64,000 bases of DNA from JBGSPQ01 sp041738505 (GTDB lineage Bacteria; Patescibacteriota; Gracilibacteria; UBA1369). Made by a program: the position numbers and the translations under genes. The notes below the pieces were generated by a model. It was not told where the DNA came from and made no database searches. It worked only from the letters and a program-made list of their open reading frames with translations. The number at the start of each line of letters is the position of its first letter. Within the stretch, counting starts at the first letter, position 1. Positions 17,596 through 26,185 of the stretch are shown here, piece by piece. The DNA is taken from contig JBGSPQ010000028.1 in NCBI GenBank assembly GCA_041738505.1, positions 12,866 to 76,865 on the forward strand. Direction: 5' to 3'.

Positions 17596-18612
17596 TTATT
17601 GGTTATTTGCAAGTTGTCCGCAGGCGGCATAGATGTCTCTGCCAAGTGAAACTCTTACTGTCGCCGCGATGTGGTTTTGTTCCAGAATTTTTCTAAAAGC
17701 ATCTATGTTTTTTTTCGGGCTTCCCTTAACTCCGGGAATTCCTGTTGCATTATAGGGTATTAAATTGACATGGCAAAGCCCATCTTTCAACAATAGAGAC
17801 AATTCCCGGGCTTGTGCGGGGCTGTCGTTGATCTTTTCCAGCATGACATATTCGTATGTGATTCTTCTGCCGGTGTTTGACGTGTATTGCCGGCAGGCGT
17901 CCATCAGTTCTTCCAGATTATGTATTTTGGCCACGGGCATAATACTTTCCCGGACCTGTTGATTCGGGGCGTGCAGACTGACGGCAAGGTTGATCTGGAA
18001 CGGCTCTTTGGAAAGTCGGATTATTTCCGGGGCGATTCCCGCTGTTGATACCGTTATACTGCGGGCCCCGATTCCAAAATGCTTTTTATCGTTTATCAGG
18101 CGGACCGATTCCATAACGTTTTCGTAATTCATCAGCGGCTCCCCCATCCCCATATAGACTATGTTGGTGATGTGTTGTTTTTGGGCGATTAATCTTTGTT
18201 GCACAGTGAGTACCTGATCGCAAATTTCCTCCGATGTAAGATCTCTGCCGAATTTAAGCCTTCCGGTAGCGCAAAATTTGCAACCAAGGCGGCAGCCGAT
18301 TTGTGATGATACGCAGACAGTATTGCGATTGTCGCGAAACTTCATAAGTACGGTTTCTATATTGTGATTGTCGACGGTTTTTAGAAGATATCTTACTGCG
18401 GATTTGTCCGCGGAGGTGATTTCTTTGATGATAGTCAGTGAATTGATTTGGAAAGTTTCCGCGAGTTTTTCCCTTAGGTCGGCTGGAATGACTATAATGG
18501 CATCGAAATCCTGCACTCCTCTGCGATAAATGGCATCCATAATCTGTCCAGCGCGAAATTTTTCGTGGCCCAGTGAAATGATCATTTTTATTAATTTTTC
18601 CAGATTCAGCAT
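17596..18612 (-). CDS. rlmN: 23S rRNA / tRNA adenine-C2 methyltransferase RlmN (radical SAM)
   Basis: RlmN methylates A2503 of 23S rRNA and A37 of some tRNAs through a radical-SAM mechanism. The CxxxCxxC cluster is CRLGCKFC, preceded by VSSQIG. YMGMGEPLMNYENV and VSLHAPNQQVRE follow, and the second mechanistic cysteine is in YAACGQLANNQ at the end. I chose the ATG at 18612 (MLNLEKLIKMI), where similarity to the family begins. An upstream ATG at 18672 would add 20 residues (MPIQKQKVSIKYCC...) unlike the family. An inverted repeat just upstream of 18612 may shape initiation. Confidence 0.94.
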   Translation of the reverse strand: MLNLEKLIKMIISLGHEKFRAGQIMDAIYRRGVQDFDAIIVIPADLREKLAETFQINSLTIIKEITSADKSAVRYLLKTVDNHNIETVLMKFRDNRNTVCVSSQIGCRLGCKFCATGRLKFGRDLTSEEICDQVLTVQQRLIAQKQHITNIVYMGMGEPLMNYENVMESVRLINDKKHFGIGARSITVSTAGIAPEIIRLSKEPFQINLAVSLHAPNQQVRESIMPVAKIHNLEELMDACRQYTSNTGRRITYEYVMLEKINDSPAQARELSLLLKDGLCHVNLIPYNATGIPGVKGSPKKNIDAFRKILEQNHIAATVRVSLGRDIYAACGQLANNQ

Positions 18613-18614
18613 GT

Positions 18615-18636
18615 TGTTGTCTTGAATGTGACAACA
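18615..18636 (-). repeat. Inverted repeat immediately upstream of the rlmN start
   Basis: TGTTGTC (18615-18621) and GACAACA (18630-18636) are perfect 7-base complements with an 8-base loop. The hairpin ends two bases before the chosen ATG, so it could hide the ribosome-binding region or serve as an operator. Confidence 0.45.
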
Positions 18637-18699
18637 GTATTTTATTGAGACTTTTTGTTTTTGTATAGGCATTTTTCACCGATCCTCCAAATTCCGCCG

Positions 18700-18729
18700 T
18701 TGACACGTATCAATCCTGAAATGTATTAA
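18700..18729 (+). promoter_or_regulatory. Predicted promoter for the OmpR-like regulator
   Basis: A perfect TTGACA (18700-18705) is followed after 18 bases by TATTAA (18724-18729), 28 bases before the ATG at 18757. Confidence 0.5.
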
Positions 18730-18756
18730 AATATCTTATTTGTTAACTTACGATTT

Positions 18757-19422
18757 ATGAGGACATTAATAATATCAGACAATCTCAGAAAGGCGGAGTT
18801 TGTAAAAAAGGGTCTCAAATATGAAAGTCTGTCTGCGGATGTGATTTCAATTGATGATCAGAAGACTCTTAGGAATTACGTTTCCTTTTACAACGGCATA
18901 TTTATTTTATCGGAAAATTCATTCAAGATTAATCAAACCGTAAATTTATGTCTATTGATATGCCGAAGTGTGCCAATGGTAATTCTTACCGGTGGATTTC
19001 ACCCGGAGCTCACAAGATTAAAAGAGGGAGGACTCATAAAGAACATTTTTATCCGGCCGTATTCTTTCGGGGGTATCGCTTCGGAGATGAGATATTTTAT
19101 CTATCAGCTTAAGGACAGAGACAGTGAGAGTAAACTTGTTATCAGAGATCTTGAGCTTGATCTTACGCGTCATGAAGTAAGTTTGGGAAAAAGGCCGGTA
19201 AGTCTCAGACATCGGGAATTCGCACTGCTTCATTATTTAATGATGAACACCGGAAAAGTATTAAGCAGAACCACTATTCTTGAAAATGTATGGGATAGAA
19301 ATGCCAGTATTTCCACCAACACGGTTGATGTTCATATCAGCCAGTTAAGAAAAAAACTTGATAAAACTTCCAATCAAAAGTATATTTACACAATCCCCTG
19401 CAGCGGATATTTGCTCTCTTGA
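18757..19422 (+). CDS. OmpR/PhoB-type DNA-binding regulator with degenerate receiver
   Basis: The C-terminal half (about residues 125-221) is a clear winged-helix output domain with PVSLRHREFALLHYLM, NTGKVLSRTTILENVW and NTVDVHISQLRKKL. The N-terminal half has the size and pattern of a receiver but lacks its chemistry. Where the phosphorylated aspartate should be (YNGIFILSEN) there is Ser52, the acidic pair near the start is reduced to one (SDN), and the conserved lysine is replaced in IRPYSF. Thr in VILTGG is kept. It therefore probably binds DNA without phosphorylation. No histidine kinase gene is near. It has its own promoter and is followed by a sigma4-HARE gene. Confidence 0.85.
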   Translation: MRTLIISDNLRKAEFVKKGLKYESLSADVISIDDQKTLRNYVSFYNGIFILSENSFKINQTVNLCLLICRSVPMVILTGGFHPELTRLKEGGLIKNIFIRPYSFGGIASEMRYFIYQLKDRDSESKLVIRDLELDLTRHEVSLGKRPVSLRHREFALLHYLMMNTGKVLSRTTILENVWDRNASISTNTVDVHISQLRKKLDKTSNQKYIYTIPCSGYLLS

Positions 19423-19453
19423 ACAATTTTCTTTTCATTCTAAAATTTTTAAG

Positions 19454-19459
19454 TATAAT
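19454..19459 (+). promoter_or_regulatory. Possible -10 element for the sigma4-HARE gene
   Basis: A perfect TATAAT lies 36 bases upstream of the ATG at 19496. The best -35 (TTTTCA at 19432-19437, 16-base spacer) is weak. Confidence 0.35.
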
Positions 19460-19495
19460 TCTATGTTGTAACTAACATTTATATTTTCATTATCT

Positions 19496-20560
19496 ATGAC
19501 AGCAATCACAGAGCAGAATGTGCAGCTTAATGAAATTTTTTCAAAGTTAAAGGATGAGGTTGAACGACTTTTAATATTGTTGTCGGAGAGGGAGAGATAT
19601 GTTATTGAACGTAGATTTGCGCTTGATAAAGGCGATAAAGCAACGCTTGAAGAAATCGGGCAGCACTATAATGTGACGCGCGAACGAATCAGACAGATTG
19701 AAAATAACGCATTATCCAAGCTAAAGAGGAATATCAACAATTCATTGCTTTCGGATATTAACGAGAGCGCGCTTGCGCATATTTCGTCGCACGGTGGAAT
19801 TATTAGAGAAGACGATATAGTTTCTCGTCTTTTAAACGAACAGTCCGGTTTTGGTGTGTCGGCGATATTGTTCATTTTGAGTCTGGACAGCAGATTTTGC
19901 AGAAAGACAAATACAATTCACTACCTGCCTCATTTTAGAATGGCTGAGTTTGATGATAATGTTGTTGATCGTGCTTCGGCGCTTAGCATGAAGATACTTT
20001 CGGAAAAGAAGGATGTGTTGGGAATGGATTCAATAAGGAACATGCTTGTAAAAGAGGAAGTAACCATGGAAATATTCAGTTCGGAAGCTTTGAAGTCTCT
20101 TTACGGTATCCACAAAGGGTTTAAAGTGATTGATGAGACTGTCGGTCTGTTCGCGTGGAAGCATATTCATCCGCGCACTTTGAGAGATAAAATTTTCTAC
20201 GTTCTTAGGGGCAAAAATAAGCCCATGCATTTTGTGGATATTGCCAATGCGATAGTCAATCAAAATTTTGACCAGAAGAATGTTAATTTACAGGCGGTCC
20301 ACAATGAACTTATCCGTTATCCGGATTTTGTTCTTATCGGCAGAGGACTTTACGCTCTTAAGGAGTGGGGTTATGAATCCGGCACCGTGGCGGATGTAAT
20401 TGAAGGAATTCTAAATGATCATTCATCCATGTCGGAGGAGGATATAATCGCCGAGGTGCTTAAATCCCGCAAGGTTAAGAAGATTACGATTATTCTGAAC
20501 CTTAAGAATAACGCAAAATTCACTCGTGTGGGTAGAAAAAGATACGCTCTGAAAAAATAA
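19496..20560 (+). CDS. Sigma-70 region 4 plus HARE-HTH domain protein, copy 1
   Basis: This is a two-part transcription-linked protein. Residues about 20-80 form a sigma region 4 (LSERERYVIERRFAL, TLEEIGQHYNVTRERIRQIE), the part that reads the -35 box and touches the beta flap. There is no region 2, so it cannot be a complete sigma factor. A helical middle leads to a HARE-HTH winged helix at about 228-300 (LRDKIFYVLRGKNKPMHFVDIANAI, VHNELIRYPDFVLIGRGLYALKEWG), the fold found in the RNA polymerase delta subunit. A second short winged-helix-like end follows. It is the paralogue of the 26186-27277 protein. The role is inferred as an RNA-polymerase-associated regulator. Confidence 0.85.
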   Translation: MTAITEQNVQLNEIFSKLKDEVERLLILLSERERYVIERRFALDKGDKATLEEIGQHYNVTRERIRQIENNALSKLKRNINNSLLSDINESALAHISSHGGIIREDDIVSRLLNEQSGFGVSAILFILSLDSRFCRKTNTIHYLPHFRMAEFDDNVVDRASALSMKILSEKKDVLGMDSIRNMLVKEEVTMEIFSSEALKSLYGIHKGFKVIDETVGLFAWKHIHPRTLRDKIFYVLRGKNKPMHFVDIANAIVNQNFDQKNVNLQAVHNELIRYPDFVLIGRGLYALKEWGYESGTVADVIEGILNDHSSMSEEDIIAEVLKSRKVKKITIILNLKNNAKFTRVGRKRYALKK

Positions 20561-20586
20561 GATGGTGATTTATTTTCGGAGTGGTT

Positions 20587-21522
20587 TTAGAAGCGTATGA
20601 AATCCTTCTTGTTTTGTTTATATGCCGATTTGATTTCTTTCCTGGCCAGTTTCATATTTCTCGTGAGATCTTTGTTGATCAGTTTTGCCTCCTTTTTGGA
20701 AGCCGTTTCATGTAATTGTCTTGCCTGGCTGTTGGTGGGATCTATGTCCAATATTTCTCTGGCGGCCGTAACGGCTTTGGCATATTTTCTCATCTGAAGA
20801 AGAGTCCTGGTTTTTTCCAGGCCGATAAATATATAATCCCGTTTTTGTTCCAGTTTGAACTGATTATTTCTTTTCTTTATTTCTTCCGTAAGTTTGGTTA
20901 ATTTGGCATTATTTGCGTCTATTTTTTTTAGTTTTTGCAGAAATAAAAGTATGTCTTCATATTTGCTGCTTCCGATAAGCATTTCATTTTGATTCAATTC
21001 ATTATCAATCCAGTTGTCACGGATTTTTTTGATCCATTCTTTCACCACGTCCTCATTGTATTTCTGGATGCGCAATTTCTCGGCGTTTCTAATCGCCTCC
21101 TGATATTTTTTTTCATTCAGAAGACTCTTGATATTCTCAAGTTCCGCGCTGACGTATTCTTTTTGTTCTTTTTCAACCTGCTTTCTGTATCCCTCCTGAG
21201 CTTCCAGAATGATTTTTTTCAGTGGTGGATAATCGTTCAGATACGGTTCCAGTTCTTTAAGATTTTGAAGAAGTTCTTCATATTTACCCTGATCGCGCAG
21301 AGGCTGAAGCTTTTTTACATCCTCCTTTATGGCGATTATATTTATCTTTTTAACGTTTTTTTCAATAACGTTTTTCAGCCTGATGATTTTGATACTGTCA
21401 GGATCGAATCTTAAAATTTCTATGCAGGCGCGGTGCGCGTCCACCCATTTTTCATCACGAATCAGCTGTTTTATTTTCTTATAAGCATCCTTAAGGATGA
21501 TTTTTGCTTCCTGTTCTTTCAT
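20587..21522 (-). CDS. Helical-repeat (TPR-like) protein of unknown function
   Basis: The protein is almost entirely helical and highly charged (Lys/Glu-rich), with no signal peptide or membrane segment. At least three repeats of the same theme can be seen: an aromatic/alanine helix pair such as KWVDAHRACIEILRFDPDS, KKYQEAIRNAEKLRI and RKYAKAVTAAREILDIDPTN, each like a TPR unit. The last unit, ending DIDPTNSQARQL, is the most TPR-like. It starts one base after the valS stop on the same strand, so it is translated with valS. I know of no family with an assigned function. A scaffold for protein contacts is the most the sequence suggests. Confidence 0.7.
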   Translation of the reverse strand: MKEQEAKIILKDAYKKIKQLIRDEKWVDAHRACIEILRFDPDSIKIIRLKNVIEKNVKKINIIAIKEDVKKLQPLRDQGKYEELLQNLKELEPYLNDYPPLKKIILEAQEGYRKQVEKEQKEYVSAELENIKSLLNEKKYQEAIRNAEKLRIQKYNEDVVKEWIKKIRDNWIDNELNQNEMLIGSSKYEDILLFLQKLKKIDANNAKLTKLTEEIKKRNNQFKLEQKRDYIFIGLEKTRTLLQMRKYAKAVTAAREILDIDPTNSQARQLHETASKKEAKLINKDLTRNMKLARKEIKSAYKQNKKDFIRF

Positions 21523-21523
21523 G

Positions 21524-24253
21524 TTATTTTTTTGATATTGCCTTTATTTCGGAGATTTTGCCGTTAAGAATACGGAGCTCCTCTTCCAAATCCGCAAATG
21601 CTTTTTTTTCTTTTTCCACGACATCTTTGGGAGCTTTTTCCAGAAAATTTTTATTGGAGAGTTTCGTTTTGATCGTTGCGATTTTATCGCCGGTTATTTT
21701 CAACGCTTTTAAAAGATGCTCTTTTTCTTTTTCTATGTCCACCAGGTTTTCAACCGGCAGGTATAAATCCATTCCGCCGACGTATTTCCAGACGGCATTA
21801 TTTATTTTTGGTCCTTCGGTGTGTATGGAAAGAGTGTTTAGTCTGCCCATGCGGATAATGGGTTCTTTTTTATCCTCCAACGTTTTTGTCCATACACCCG
21901 CATAAATTACAGCGTCAATTTTTTGTGAGGGTGGTACTTTCTTTTCCGAGCGGACGCTTCTGATTGTCGTGATGATTTCATGTACCATTTCCATCTCTCC
22001 CGACTCTTTGGCAAAATTCAATTTGGCATTGGCAATCGGCCATGCTTCGTTAATCAACATATTTTCGGAATTCAGATGACTCCAGATAGCTTCCGTTACA
22101 AAGGGGGTAAACGGATGAAGGAGTTTTAAAATTTCCTTTAAGACGTAGAGCAATACCGGAGGGTTAATATGCTCCCCTTTTGTTGTTTCCAAATACCAGT
22201 CACAATATTTCAGCCAGGCAAAATCGTATATCTTCGTGGCTGCATCAGAAAAACGGTAATTGTTGATGTCTTTATCCACTTCTTTGATGAGTCTGTTTAA
22301 ATTTGTGAGTATCCACTTATCCGCCCGGCTCTTTGCTTTTTTATGTATTTCCGAAGTATCTATGTCGGCGTCCGCTATGTTCAGGAGTGCAAATCTTGAG
22401 GCGTTCCAAATTTTGTTGACGAAATTTCTGTATCCGGCGATTTTTTCCTCGTAAAGTCGCATGTCGTTTCCGGGAGTGTTGCCGACGATAAGACTGAGAC
22501 GAACGGCGTCGGTGCCGTATTTGGCGATCATATCAAGCGGATCAATGCATGTTTCGGGTTTGGATTTGGACATTTTCTGACCGTTGATATCGCGTATCAA
22601 TCCATGAAGATAAACAGTTTTAAACGGTATGCATTTTTCTTCGGGCAGGCCGTCCGATCTTAAGCAGTAAGTTGATGCCAGAATCATTTTGGCCACCCAG
22701 AAGAATATGATGTCATAGCCTGTTTCCAGGACGCTTGTCGGATGGAAGTATTTAAAGTCAACGGTATGTTTTGGCCAGCCGAGAGTGGAAAATGTCCATA
22801 AAGCAGACGAAAACCAAGTATCCAGGGTATCGGGATCTCTTATCCAGACACCGTTTTTGGGCTCTTTGTCTCCGAATCTGGTATCCAAAATTTTAATTCC
22901 CAGGCTTTGCAGAAGATAGCTGGATGATTCGGAATGCTTTTTCCAGATTTTTTTGTCCTCTTCCGAAATCTTGTACCAGATTGGGATTTGATGCCCCCAC
23001 CAGATTTGACGGCTCAAGCACCAATCTCTTAAATTATCCACATAGCTGAAATATATTTTATCGAATTTTTTGGGGACGATTTTAACCATGCCCGAGCGAA
23101 TCACATCCTGCATTACCTCTTTGATACTGCTCTTTTTGCCCTTCCAGTCTATGACTTTTTTATTGACGTCAACAAACCACTGTTTCATGATCTGCGGTTC
23201 CACAACGCCTTTTCCGCGGTAATTAACAGCGATATTATGCATGTAGTTTTCTTCGATTTTTACCAGTAGTCCCTTCTTTTTTAATTTTGCGACAATTTTT
23301 TCCCGAGCCTCGGCAATATGCATTCCGGAAAATTCACCGGCCACCGGTAAAAGATTCCCGTGGAAATCGATAATCTGTTCTTTTTCCAGTTTGTATTTTC
23401 CCGCAAGTTCAAAGTCAACCAGCGAGTGGGAAGGGGTTATGGTCATTGAGCCGGTTCCCATTGCCGGATCCACGCTGGGGTCCGCAATCACTTTCGCGTG
23501 AATCTTGCCGTTAATCCACTCCACATCAAATTCTTTTCCGTGCAGGTGCTTGTATCGCTTGTCTTTCGGGTTAACAACTATGACTTTATCGGAAAATTTT
23601 GTTTCGGGGCGCGCGGTGCCGATTACCACCGGTCCGTACTTAAAATAGTAAAATTTGGCTTTTTCCTCTTTGTATTCAAGCTCGTCATCCGCAACGGTGG
23701 TTTGCATGTTTGGGTCCCAGTTTACTATTCTGTCTCCCTGGTAAATCAATCCGTCTTTGTACAGGCGACCGAAAAAAGTGTTCACGGCGTGATTCAGATC
23801 GTCATCAAGGGTATATTTTTCTTTTTCCCAGTCGCAGCTTGCACCCATTTTGCGAATCTGGTTGCGTATTGTGTCTTTGGAGTCTTTTACAAATTCTTTA
23901 ATTTCCGAAAGTAGTTTTTTTCTTCCAAGGTCTGCTCGGGGATTTTTGATGCCTTTTTCCTGTAATTTTTTTTCAACCACGCTTTGAGTTGCAATTGCGG
24001 CATGATCCGTGCCCGGAAGCCAGAGAGAAGGTATGCCCTGCATACGTTTATGTCGAATCATGATATCTTCCAGCGCCAGCATGGTGGCGTGCCCCAAATG
24101 AAGAGTTCCGGTGGCATTGGGGGGCGGCATGGAAATAACAAACGGCTCTTTTGATTTATTGATTTTAGCTTTAAAAGCACCGCTTTTTTCCCATTTTTTA
24201 TAAATGGCGTCTTCATATTTAACCGCTTCGTAAGCTTTTTCGATTTCTTTCAT
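21524..24253 (-). CDS. valS: Valyl-tRNA synthetase
   Basis: ValS charges tRNA-Val and edits threonine. It is a class Ia synthetase of normal length (909 aa). The HIGH motif is in PPPNATGTLHLGHATML near residue 44, the CP1 editing domain spans about 180-400 (GTARPETKFSDK, ITPSHSLVDFELA), and the KMSKS loop (GQKMSKSKPETC) is near residue 560. The anticodon domain and the C-terminal coiled arm (about 840-905) are present. A helical-repeat protein gene follows after one base. Confidence 0.97.
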   Translation of the reverse strand: MKEIEKAYEAVKYEDAIYKKWEKSGAFKAKINKSKEPFVISMPPPNATGTLHLGHATMLALEDIMIRHKRMQGIPSLWLPGTDHAAIATQSVVEKKLQEKGIKNPRADLGRKKLLSEIKEFVKDSKDTIRNQIRKMGASCDWEKEKYTLDDDLNHAVNTFFGRLYKDGLIYQGDRIVNWDPNMQTTVADDELEYKEEKAKFYYFKYGPVVIGTARPETKFSDKVIVVNPKDKRYKHLHGKEFDVEWINGKIHAKVIADPSVDPAMGTGSMTITPSHSLVDFELAGKYKLEKEQIIDFHGNLLPVAGEFSGMHIAEAREKIVAKLKKKGLLVKIEENYMHNIAVNYRGKGVVEPQIMKQWFVDVNKKVIDWKGKKSSIKEVMQDVIRSGMVKIVPKKFDKIYFSYVDNLRDWCLSRQIWWGHQIPIWYKISEEDKKIWKKHSESSSYLLQSLGIKILDTRFGDKEPKNGVWIRDPDTLDTWFSSALWTFSTLGWPKHTVDFKYFHPTSVLETGYDIIFFWVAKMILASTYCLRSDGLPEEKCIPFKTVYLHGLIRDINGQKMSKSKPETCIDPLDMIAKYGTDAVRLSLIVGNTPGNDMRLYEEKIAGYRNFVNKIWNASRFALLNIADADIDTSEIHKKAKSRADKWILTNLNRLIKEVDKDINNYRFSDAATKIYDFAWLKYCDWYLETTKGEHINPPVLLYVLKEILKLLHPFTPFVTEAIWSHLNSENMLINEAWPIANAKLNFAKESGEMEMVHEIITTIRSVRSEKKVPPSQKIDAVIYAGVWTKTLEDKKEPIIRMGRLNTLSIHTEGPKINNAVWKYVGGMDLYLPVENLVDIEKEKEHLLKALKITGDKIATIKTKLSNKNFLEKAPKDVVEKEKKAFADLEEELRILNGKISEIKAISKK

Positions 24254-24325
24254 AGTTTATGCTGAAATTTTCTTTAAAAACATATAACATACTATAGGCG
24301 AAAGTGACAGATTAAGATACCTCAA

Positions 24326-24354
24326 TTGACATATTGTCCGATTTTAGCTAAATT
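24326..24354 (+). promoter_or_regulatory. Predicted promoter for the 24381 gene and nadC
   Basis: TTGACA (24326-24331) and TAAATT (24349-24354) are 17 bases apart. Transcription would start about 20 bases before the ATG at 24381. On the other strand, TATAGT (24291-24296) is a possible -10 for valS, without a good -35. Confidence 0.5.
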
Positions 24355-24380
24355 ATAGTGTAAGGCTTTGTAAACTTGAT

Positions 24381-24878
24381 ATGGCGGATAAATTTAAACA
24401 AAATAGGGAGACCATTCGGGGGGGCGGCTTGGATAAGGCGGAAAAGCCCGAAGAACCGGGTTCCAAGGAGCTTGCGGAAAAGCAGCGTGAGTTCATTGAA
24501 GGCGTAAGTGAAGTGGTTGAAGGAGCGGAAAATGCGGAGGTTTCGAGTGGGGAAATATCAGAACGAAGTGGTGAGGACAGAAAAAGAGCCGGTACCGTTA
24601 GTGGAAAATCTTCGGGTACTGTAACAGTTCAATCGCAGGTACTGCCGGAACTTGATGTGATGATTATTCAAATAAGTACAAGGATAAAAAAGGAACTGGC
24701 GGCACTGGAGAAAGAGAGAAAAAAAGTGATGAAAAACCCGACAAAGTTTTCTCCTTTCAAGTTAAATGAAATTATCATGAGAATTCGCGAGTTGAGAGAT
24801 ATTCTTGCCGATTTGGCCATTCAGACAGCCGATAATATTAAACAGTTATGGCAGAGGTTTGTTAAAGGCAATAAGTAG
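24381..24878 (+). CDS. Hypothetical protein with disordered N-terminus and helical C-terminus
   Basis: I do not recognise this protein. The first 90 residues are rich in Glu, Gly, Ser and Lys (GGGLDKAEKPEEPGSKE) and probably disordered. The rest is a helical hairpin with the pattern LPELDVMIIQISTRIKKELAALEKERKKV, then FSPFKLNEIIMRIRELRDILADLA and an amphipathic end (IKQLWQRFVKGNK). There is no signal peptide. The nadC ATG follows two bases after its stop, so they share a transcript. The same layout of acidic tail and helical end is common among small Patescibacteria proteins of unknown role. Confidence 0.6.
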   Translation: MADKFKQNRETIRGGGLDKAEKPEEPGSKELAEKQREFIEGVSEVVEGAENAEVSSGEISERSGEDRKRAGTVSGKSSGTVTVQSQVLPELDVMIIQISTRIKKELAALEKERKKVMKNPTKFSPFKLNEIIMRIRELRDILADLAIQTADNIKQLWQRFVKGNK

Positions 24879-24880
24879 TA

Positions 24881-25837
24881 ATGAACAGAAAAAAACAGAT
24901 TTTATACAGTCATCGCAATAAGGATTTTTTTGATTTGCGCAATGATGTTTATGCGCAAAAAGTTTTGGATTTTTTTGAGCGCGCTTTGGCCGATGATTTG
25001 GGTTCGGATGGGGATATTACATCTCTTTCTGTGGTGCCGGGTAACGCTATGGGGAGCGCCTATGTAGTGGCCAGGGAGAACGGGATTGTGGCGGGTCTGG
25101 AGGAGGTTAAATTCTTTTTAAAAAATCGGAGAAAGATGTTATGGAATTTTAAGGTTAAGTTGTTGGTCGAGGATGGATCAAAAGTGGGATCGAATGACAA
25201 AGTAATGAAAATTGAAGCGTCGGCTAGGGATTTACTGGCCGTTGAAAGAACTGTACTTAATTTTATTCAGCGCCTTTCGGGGATTGCAACTTATACGGCG
25301 GATATGGTAAAGAAGGTGCCGCCCGGCGTTTTGATATGCCCCACGCGGAAAACTTTGTGGGGGGTATTGGATAAAAAGGGCGCGCTGGTTGGAGGGGGCG
25401 GCACCCATCGGTTAAATCTGTCCGATGCCATTCTGATAAAGAGCAACCATGCGGTCTTTACGGGCGGCCTGGCGGCCGCCATCAGTAAACTGAAAAATGT
25501 TCATAAGGGCCGCTTTGTAGAAGTGGAGGTTCGTAATCAGACCGAGGCGATAGTAGCGGCCGAATTGCTGGTCAATCTTTACCCGGCTGTCGGCAAAGAA
25601 CGTAAACCCCCGATTATGATGTTTGATAATTTCACGGCCGATAAAATCAAAGACACCATCAAAAAAATCAAAGAAAAAGGATTTTATGATGATTTATTAT
25701 TTGAGGCTTCGGGTGGAATCAATAAGGAAAATATCAAACAATTCGCCAGTTGCGGCACGGACATTCTTTCTCTCGGAAGCATAACCCATTCTTCACGGGC
25801 GCTGGATTTTTCCATGAAAATTGAACCCCTTGCCTAG
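24881..25837 (+). CDS. nadC: Nicotinate-nucleotide pyrophosphorylase (quinolinate phosphoribosyltransferase)
   Basis: NadC converts quinolinate and PRPP to nicotinate mononucleotide in NAD synthesis. Family features include LADDLGSDGDITS near the start, the core SGIATYTADMV, the substrate loop CPTRKTLWGVLDKKGALVGGGGTHRLNLSDAILIKSNH (about 147-185), EVEVRNQTEA and the phosphate-binding ASGGINKENI...GTDILSLGS end. At 318 aa it is slightly longer than usual because of an N-terminal extension. Neither nadA nor nadB is in the window, so whether the cell makes or imports quinolinate is unknown. A related phosphoribosyltransferase (ModD-like) is a less likely alternative. Confidence 0.88.
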   Translation: MNRKKQILYSHRNKDFFDLRNDVYAQKVLDFFERALADDLGSDGDITSLSVVPGNAMGSAYVVARENGIVAGLEEVKFFLKNRRKMLWNFKVKLLVEDGSKVGSNDKVMKIEASARDLLAVERTVLNFIQRLSGIATYTADMVKKVPPGVLICPTRKTLWGVLDKKGALVGGGGTHRLNLSDAILIKSNHAVFTGGLAAAISKLKNVHKGRFVEVEVRNQTEAIVAAELLVNLYPAVGKERKPPIMMFDNFTADKIKDTIKKIKEKGFYDDLLFEASGGINKENIKQFASCGTDILSLGSITHSSRALDFSMKIEPLA

Positions 25838-25838
25838 C

Positions 25839-26162
25839 CTAGTCCGGCGCGCTCATCAGGTGCATGTGGATATGAAAAACCTCCTGGCCGGCTTTTTCAC
25901 CCACGCTGATAAGTAGTTTGTAATCGTTCAGTTTGAATTTGGCCGCCATGCCGGAAGCTGTCATTATCATCCGGCCCATTGCCGCTTCGTCCCTGGTCTC
26001 CAAATCTTTTACGGTGGCAATGTGTTTCTTTGGAATAATCAGCAGATGCGTTTTTGCCCGCGGATGTATATCGTGAAAGCATACGCAAAAATCATCCTCA
26101 TACTCCAGATTGGAGGGGATGTCCTTGTTAACGATTTTGCAGAAAACGCAGTCGTTTTGCAT
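25839..26162 (-). CDS. HIT (histidine triad) family nucleotide hydrolase
   Basis: HINT-type proteins hydrolyse adenosine phosphoramidates and related nucleotides. The protein starts CVFCKIVNKDIPSNLEYEDD and has HDIHPRAKTHLLIIPKKHI, with the triad HIHMHL near residue 97 in GQEVFHIHMHLMSAPD. The N-terminal CxxC may bind zinc as in other HINT members. It is 107 aa, normal for HINT. It is convergent with nadC, one base apart, and follows the second sigma4-HARE gene on the same strand by 23 bases. Confidence 0.92.
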   Translation of the reverse strand: MQNDCVFCKIVNKDIPSNLEYEDDFCVCFHDIHPRAKTHLLIIPKKHIATVKDLETRDEAAMGRMIMTASGMAAKFKLNDYKLLISVGEKAGQEVFHIHMHLMSAPD

Positions 26163-26185
26163 TTGTTTGTCTTTCTTTTTTTAGT

